A stretch of DNA of 64,000 nucleotides from Bradysia coprophila (Eukaryota > Arthropoda > Insecta > Diptera > Sciaridae): the NCBI RefSeq assembly GCF_014529535.1, contig NC_050737.1:3592714-3656713 (forward strand), given 5' to 3'. This document shows, one piece after another, positions 59,510-64,000 of the stretch. Position 1 is the first letter of the stretch; every line of letters starts with the position of its first letter. The notes beneath the pieces are model-generated. The model was not told where the DNA came from, did no database searches, and saw only the letters and a program-made list of their open reading frames with translations. Both the position numbers and the translations under genes were made by a program.

Positions 59510-60436
59510 CCTCCACAAGTAGTGTATATGTTAACATTCTCCACATAGATTTTGCAATCAAAGCGTTTGAGGCTTTGTCTCCTTTTACTTTATCAAACAA
59601 TAACGTTGCAACGTATTTTATCTACTTTTTTTAGAACTTGACACTTACAATTAAACATTAATTATTTAATTAAACTGCAATTATCAGGTGTACTGTATGT
59701 ATATATATACGGTATAAATACATATATGTTTTTAATAAAATTGCTATTGAAGAACACTTCGTTGGTGAAGTCTCTTTATTCAATCCAACAACCCGCACCC
59801 AGTTATTTGCGGTAATTTTACAGTTGTGATAAAAAAAAACTTTTGATAATTTTTCTTAACCATGGAATCAACGCACTTCAAGCGTAAAACCGTATAGAGA
59901 CGGATAAACAGTTTTGATTGTTTGTGTGTATCAGCTGAAAAACAGCTGAAGCAAATTCATGCTGAACTGAATCTAACTGCATGGAAAGTGATTTGTTACC
60001 CGCGTATTATAATAATCTCCGTGATCTCCAAGTTTGCAGCCTTGCAACGTTATTACATTTCAAAATTTCCGTGATTAACCGAACGGATGACCAATTTGAT
60101 TTTTCCTTTAACAAATCAGAATCTTGATGCAAAGGGGATTAGCAGCATTTTGTTGAACAAACTGTGAAATCTTGGATTTTTTTCTTGTTATTAAAAATAA
60201 AAATCAAACTGATAAGAACCCAAGTATGGTAACAGCTTAGTAATTCAAGTATGGTGGAATTTGATTTCATCGTTCGTGGATGTGAATGTTCTTAAATAAA
60301 AACTATTAATATATTCGCATTGAGGGAACACAATCGTGATGCAGCAGATAATATAGAGTGACTTGATAAGTAATGACACTCGTCAGCTCAAAAACAGGAT
60401 TTATTTTCTTAAATTTTCAATTTTAAACCCTTCTTC

Positions 60437-60603
60437 CACGGCAGAATAAAATAAACCAGGCAGTAGCGGTTCATTTTCGAAACGTCAAATAAGGGACCTA
60501 ATACACTGTATGAAAATGAACTCAAATGATGACTGACATAAATTGAAAAATTTTATTCGAAAAATATGTAGCGCTACTGCCTGGTTGACTTTACTCTCTC
60601 GTG
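60437..60603. mobile_element. 167-bp MITE, CACGGCAGA family, copy 1
   Basis: Ends CACGGCAGAATAAAATAAAC and complement-like GACTTTACTCTCTCGTG, with CCAGGCAGTAGCG / CGCTACTGCCTGG adjoining: ~32-base inverted repeats. Confidence 0.75.
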
Positions 60604-60632
60604 CTTCTTCAGTAGTTCAGTAGTTTTGAAAT

Positions 60633-60819
60633 CACGGCAGAGTAAAGTAAACCAGGCAGGAGCAGAGGACGCAAATACATTCAAAGGAGGGACCTAAATC
60701 CCGTTACAATCGTTTACGTATTCGTTTCATGCATTTGTATTAGTAAGCGTTTTGCACCAAAATCAAAGGCCTACTTTTCAAATCGACTGCTCTTGCCTGG
60801 TTTACTTTACTCTGCCATG
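60633..60819. mobile_element. 187-bp MITE, CACGGCAGA family, copy 2
   Basis: Ends CACGGCAGAGTAAAGTAAAC and GTTTACTTTACTCTGCCATG with CCAGGCAGGAGC / GCTCTTGCCTGG inside. Same family as copy 1, only 29 bases away and with a different interior. It lies ~150 bases before the carbonic anhydrase ATG. Confidence 0.75.
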
Positions 60820-60965
60820 TTTGAAATAGATTAATATCCACATTCGACTGACTCAATTTCACAATTTTTTAATTTCTTTCCAATTTATTGGATTGTAGCA
60901 TAGCAACCACATGAGCATTGGATATTACATTACACAAACGTCATCATATTTGTTGGCTCTAAAAG

Positions 60966-63825
60966 ATGCAGCATTCAAATATCATCAAACTTTTAATATT
61001 ACTACTCAACTGTGTGTGCGTCCTGTCAGTTGGTATGTACTCCACAAATTCAGCAAAGTTTTGCTACGAGAAGGCTTCTTGCGGGCCTAATAGTAATGCT
61101 TGGGGTGGTGAGTGCAAAACCGGTACAAAACAAAGTCCAATAGATTTACCGTATGTATCGAGTCGAAGCATGCGACGCGTTAAGTTGGAGTTTACTAAAT
61201 ATTATTATAGTGATGGTGAGTTCCCCATTATTTAAACGTTTTTTTGCACCTACAATAAGACTTTTCCTCCATGTTACTTTAATTTTCAATTTGTGATTGA
61301 TTGGTTTGTTCCAAGTAACTGTAAACACGAATTTTCATTGGCCGAACAAGCCCGATTTCATTCATTGAGATCAATGATATCAATATTGATGTGGTTTTGT
61401 CTATATGGATAAAATTTGACAGTAATTTGACCATTCATATGGCCTTGAAAGAAATCTACAGAGAAATTTTTAATACAAACACCTTGGTGATCAATTAAAA
61501 AGGGTCTTTACCTATTCTTTCAGAAACTTTGAAATCATTGCGGGCCATAGGATGATGTTTAGAAACTAAGAAGAAATGTAATAGAGTTTTCTCATATTTT
61601 AGTACATTCTGTCATAAAATTACTGCTGTCACTGCGCTTATTTTCATGTGAACCAACTTCATATAGTGACATTTGTTCTGTAATGACAAATGTGAAGTTG
61701 GTTCACATGAAAATAAACCGCAGAGAATGAAGTAGTATGAAAACAAGGCATCAGAACAGTCGGAGCGTTTGCTGCGACTTAGCCCCGTACAACCCGTAAT
61801 CCTATTTCGTCCGCAACCATAATACGTCCGTAGCCCTAATAAGCCCGGAACCCTAATACGTCTACAACCCTCTAATGCGTCTGATACCAAAATACAAGTC
61901 AAGTTGGGCATTGTCAAATTTACTGAAACTGTTCATTTTTAAAATTGCGCATAGCGCAATTACGAAAGCCAGTACGAAGTACCTTTCAAATAAAACCAAC
62001 AATTTACGACATTATTTTAGAAACCCAAAATTTTTTGCCAACTTTCCATTGGGTTTGAATACCCAATGGAAAGTTGGCAAAAAATTTTGGGTTTCTAAAA
62101 TAATGTCGTAAATTGTTGGTTTTATTTGAAAGGTACTTCGTACTGGCTTTCGTAATTGCGCTATGCGCAACCTCTCAAATGAAACAAAAACTAGCAAAAT
62201 CGGTTGAGATTTACTCGATTTATGTGCAAAAAGCACTTAGGGCCTAGTAGCGGCCTTAGTGCAAGGGCCCAAATTTGAAACTTTTTTTGCAATCATTCTA
62301 TTCGGCATTCAATTATCTCTCAAATGAAACAAAAACTAGCAAAATCGGATGAGATTTACTCGATTTATGTGCAAAAATCACTTAGGGCCGAGTAGCGGCC
62401 TTAGTCCAAGGGCCCTAATTTGAAACTTTTTTCGTCACGTTCTTTTCGGTATTCAATTACCTTCCATAAAAAACTAAAACTAGCAAAATCGGATGAGATT
62501 TACTCGATTTATGTGCAATAAACACTTAGGGCCGAGTAACGACCTTTGAACCCTCCCAACAAGCCCACGTTGCATCTTACCCAAAAACAATGTTCAGCAA
62601 CTTTGTTCGACTCGTCAATACCTTTCATTTGATATATCACAAGCAGCTATTGCGTGCGTATTTCGGTAGCTACTGAAAAACACCTAAAAATGTGGCGCCT
62701 CTACAGGCCAATCCTCTTGTCTCAATAAAGGCAAAAATTATAGTTCGTGATGTCACCGCACATTACCTCAAGGTTATGCAAAAGTGACCTAGCAGAGTAC
62801 TATTTTGTATGAAATGACTTTTTACAGTGTCTTCCAGTTGTGTGACATACTGTTAAGTTACAATACACTATAGAGTGTTATGATGAAAAAGAAGATAAGT
62901 TGATAAGTACCCCAAGACAAGTTAAAATAAACTGGTCTTCTGTCTTCTCACTCTCAACGTTCCACGTTGAAAGAGAAGCGAATACTTTCATAAATACCCC
63001 AAGGCAAGTTATAATAACTAGTCTTCGGTTTTCTCGCTCTGATCATAACAGTCTATTTAGAGTGCCACTGCTTGAAGTGCGTTGGTATTAATTATGTTAA
63101 GCGAAGTTCCAAAAAAATATTCCGAATATTTTCTATCTGACCAGAATTTTGGATTATCGATAATGGGCACACGATAAAAGTGACTTTGACGCAACAGCAA
63201 CGCCCAAAGGCCAGAATGTATGGCTACGAATTTTGCTCTGAATACATTCTTGCTGAGATTCATTTCCATTGGGGCTACAATGCATCGACTGGGTCCGAGC
63301 ATTCGATTAATAACAAATTTTATGCTATGGAAGCACATCTGGTCCATTTTGACTCAAAATATTCCAATTTAACTGTGGCTGCCGCATCACGCGATCCTTC
63401 AGCGTTGGCAGTCTTGGGTGTTTTCATTGCAGAAGGAAGTGAGTCGAATTATAATTCAGGATTCGAGACCATTGCCGACAATATTCCGCAGTATGAATTC
63501 ATTTTGTTAAAATTGTGTGACGATCGCAGTGAAAAATTAGAAAAATTCCGAAACTTTCAGGTCCATTGGCAAAGCAGCACATATCCAACAAAAAATCAAT
63601 CTTTCATCATTTTTACCGAAAAAGAAACAACCTTTCTATCGTTACTATGGTTCATTGACGACACCAGAGTGCAACGAAATTGTTGTATGGACCGTCGTAG
63701 CGAAGCCTATTTACGTGCAACCTTCACTCATCCAGAAATTTAGAGATGTGAAACATATCGGATCGAACTACCGACCAATTCAAAAACTTGGACAAAGAAC
63801 TGTAAAGTATCTTGCCAAGCAATAG
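60966..63825 (+). CDS. Secreted alpha-carbonic anhydrase, three exons
   Basis: Catalyses CO2 + water to bicarbonate + proton, outside the cell or in the secretory path. My exons are 60966-61215, 63145-63490 and 63561-63825 (GT-AG, phases agree), 286 residues, normal for the family. Residues 1-~22 are a signal peptide. QSPIDLP at 56-62 is the family entry motif; zinc ligands are His123, His125 (HFHWG) and His148 (EAHLVHF). Glu135 (GSEHS), Thr232 (SLTTP) and the proton-shuttle His92 (NGHTIKV) are all present, so it should be active. Cys50 and Cys236 match the disulfide of secreted vertebrate CA IV-type enzymes. The 70-base second intron (63491-63560) must be removed; reading through it gives a wrong frame that stops at 63743. 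There is no C-terminal anchor. Intron 1 is 1.9 kb and full of repeats. Confidence 0.9.
61632..61723. repeat. 92-bp inverted repeat in intron 1 of the carbonic anhydrase
   Basis: TTATTTTCATGTGAACCAAC and its exact complement, followed inward by related ACATTTGT / ACAAATGT segments; CTGCG / CGCAG-like ends. Small MITE or hairpin. Confidence 0.7.
61795..61888. repeat. 17-bp minisatellite
   Basis: About five imperfect copies of a unit like CCCTAATACGTCCGCAA (CCATAATACGTCCGTAG, CCCTAATAAGCCCGGAA, CCCTAATACGTCTACAA). Confidence 0.65.
61945..62170. repeat. Perfect 226-bp palindrome (110-bp arms, 6-base loop)
   Basis: Arms 61945-62054 and 62061-62170 are exact reverse complements at all 110 positions (checked base by base), around TTGAAT at 62055-62060. 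It starts TTGCGCATAGCGCAATTACG. It lies inside the carbonic anhydrase intron and would form a very stable hairpin in the pre-mRNA. Confidence 0.95.
62171..62545. repeat. ~145-bp tandem repeat, about 2.6 copies
   Basis: Units start near 62171, 62316 and 62460 and share AACTAGCAAAATCGG, GAGATTTACTCGATTTATGT and CACTTAGGGCC.AGTA.CG.CCTT. The third unit is cut short. It abuts the palindrome directly. Confidence 0.85.
62908..63048. repeat. Short direct repeat, two copies 86 bases apart
   Basis: TACCCCAAGACAAGTTA... and TACCCCAAGGCAAGTTA..., each ~46 bases with TAACTGGTCTTC/TAGTCTTCGG and TTCTCACTCT/TTCTCGCTCT endings, just before exon 2 of the carbonic anhydrase. Confidence 0.7.
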
Positions 63826-64000
63826 ATCGGAGAGCGTTTATTTGCCCGACGGTTTCCGTAGATTTGATGCATCCTCTCATTAGACGTTATCAACGACACA
63901 GTTGTAAAATTGTAAATATGTTAGCTACTGTCAAATCCTTTTTTAGTTGGAATAGTAAAATCGATAGATTTCAATCATCGTTCACGATAAAATAGTCAAT
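63826..64000. other. 3' flank of the carbonic anhydrase gene
   Basis: AT-rich tail after the stop codon; probable 3' UTR, with no clear AATAAA signal before the window ends. Confidence 0.4.

Larger units (their letters stand above)
58252..60436. other. Intergenic with a dispersed direct repeat
   Basis: No gene supported. The main content is the 291-bp direct duplication listed separately and an AT/TA run at ~59695-59740 (TATATATATACGGTATAAAT). Confidence 0.5.

Noticed and set aside
62171-62545. CRISPR-like array
   Set aside because: The repeats are ~145 bp tandem units without spacers, in a eukaryotic intron.
63491-63743. C-terminus of the carbonic anhydrase read straight through to 63743
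   Set aside because: It lacks family motifs. Removing the 70-base GT-AG intron gives the conserved LTTP and WTVVAKPIYVQPS end in phase.

Overview
The window is animal nuclear DNA: AT-rich, with spliced genes, very short GT-AG introns (about 65-100 bases) and many small inverted-repeat transposons. The single-copy genes (a gustatory receptor, a MAGE/NSE3 protein and a secreted alpha-carbonic anhydrase) point to an insect. Errantivirus-like gag and env remnants and the intron sizes suggest a dipteran, possibly a nematoceran. The species is inference; no gene here fixes it.

Left part (1-3763): the 3' end of an F-box/LRR gene (A0, + strand), a 2.5 kb spacer, and an intact one-exon gene for a secreted, furin-processed four-cysteine peptide that I do not recognise.

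Tandem array (3626-36771): four units of about 8.1-8.5 kb. Each unit holds the truncated 3' end of the cysteine-peptide gene (in unit 1 it is part of the intact gene), F-box/LRR gene A, F-box/LRR paralogue B, a 281-bp foldback MITE and an LTR-like repeat of about 810 bp. A and B are head to head in units 1-3. In unit 4 a 3.0 kb inversion puts both on the + strand. All A copies are intact (408 codons). All B copies stop at the same TAG after 336 codons because of a shared one-base insertion, and three of four keep the rest of the C-terminus open in the +1 frame. Units 2-4 also carry a roughly 550-bp inverted-repeat element with a tRNA-like SINE head beside a 113-bp palindrome; the core is flipped in unit 4. 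Units 2 and 3 are almost identical. The unit junction can be read to the base: it joins codon ~126 of the peptide gene to sequence just beyond an LTR.

Retroelement cluster (36.7-43.9 kb): an env-like C-terminal remnant, several nested LTR-like repeats, and a frame-broken gag plus protease of a Ty3/gypsy (errantivirus-like) element. No reverse transcriptase was seen.

Right part (44-64 kb): a run of MITEs and foldback elements, then three genes whose exon structure I could assemble with consistent splice phases: a six-exon gustatory receptor (51922-55053, +), a five-exon MAGE/NSE3 homologue (57232-58251, -) and a three-exon secreted alpha-carbonic anhydrase (60966-63825, +). The first intron of the carbonic anhydrase contains a perfect 226-bp palindrome, a 145-bp tandem repeat and a 17-bp minisatellite.

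The genes do not form a pathway. The main theme is recent, transposon-assisted amplification of a divergent F-box gene pair that broke through a secreted-peptide gene.
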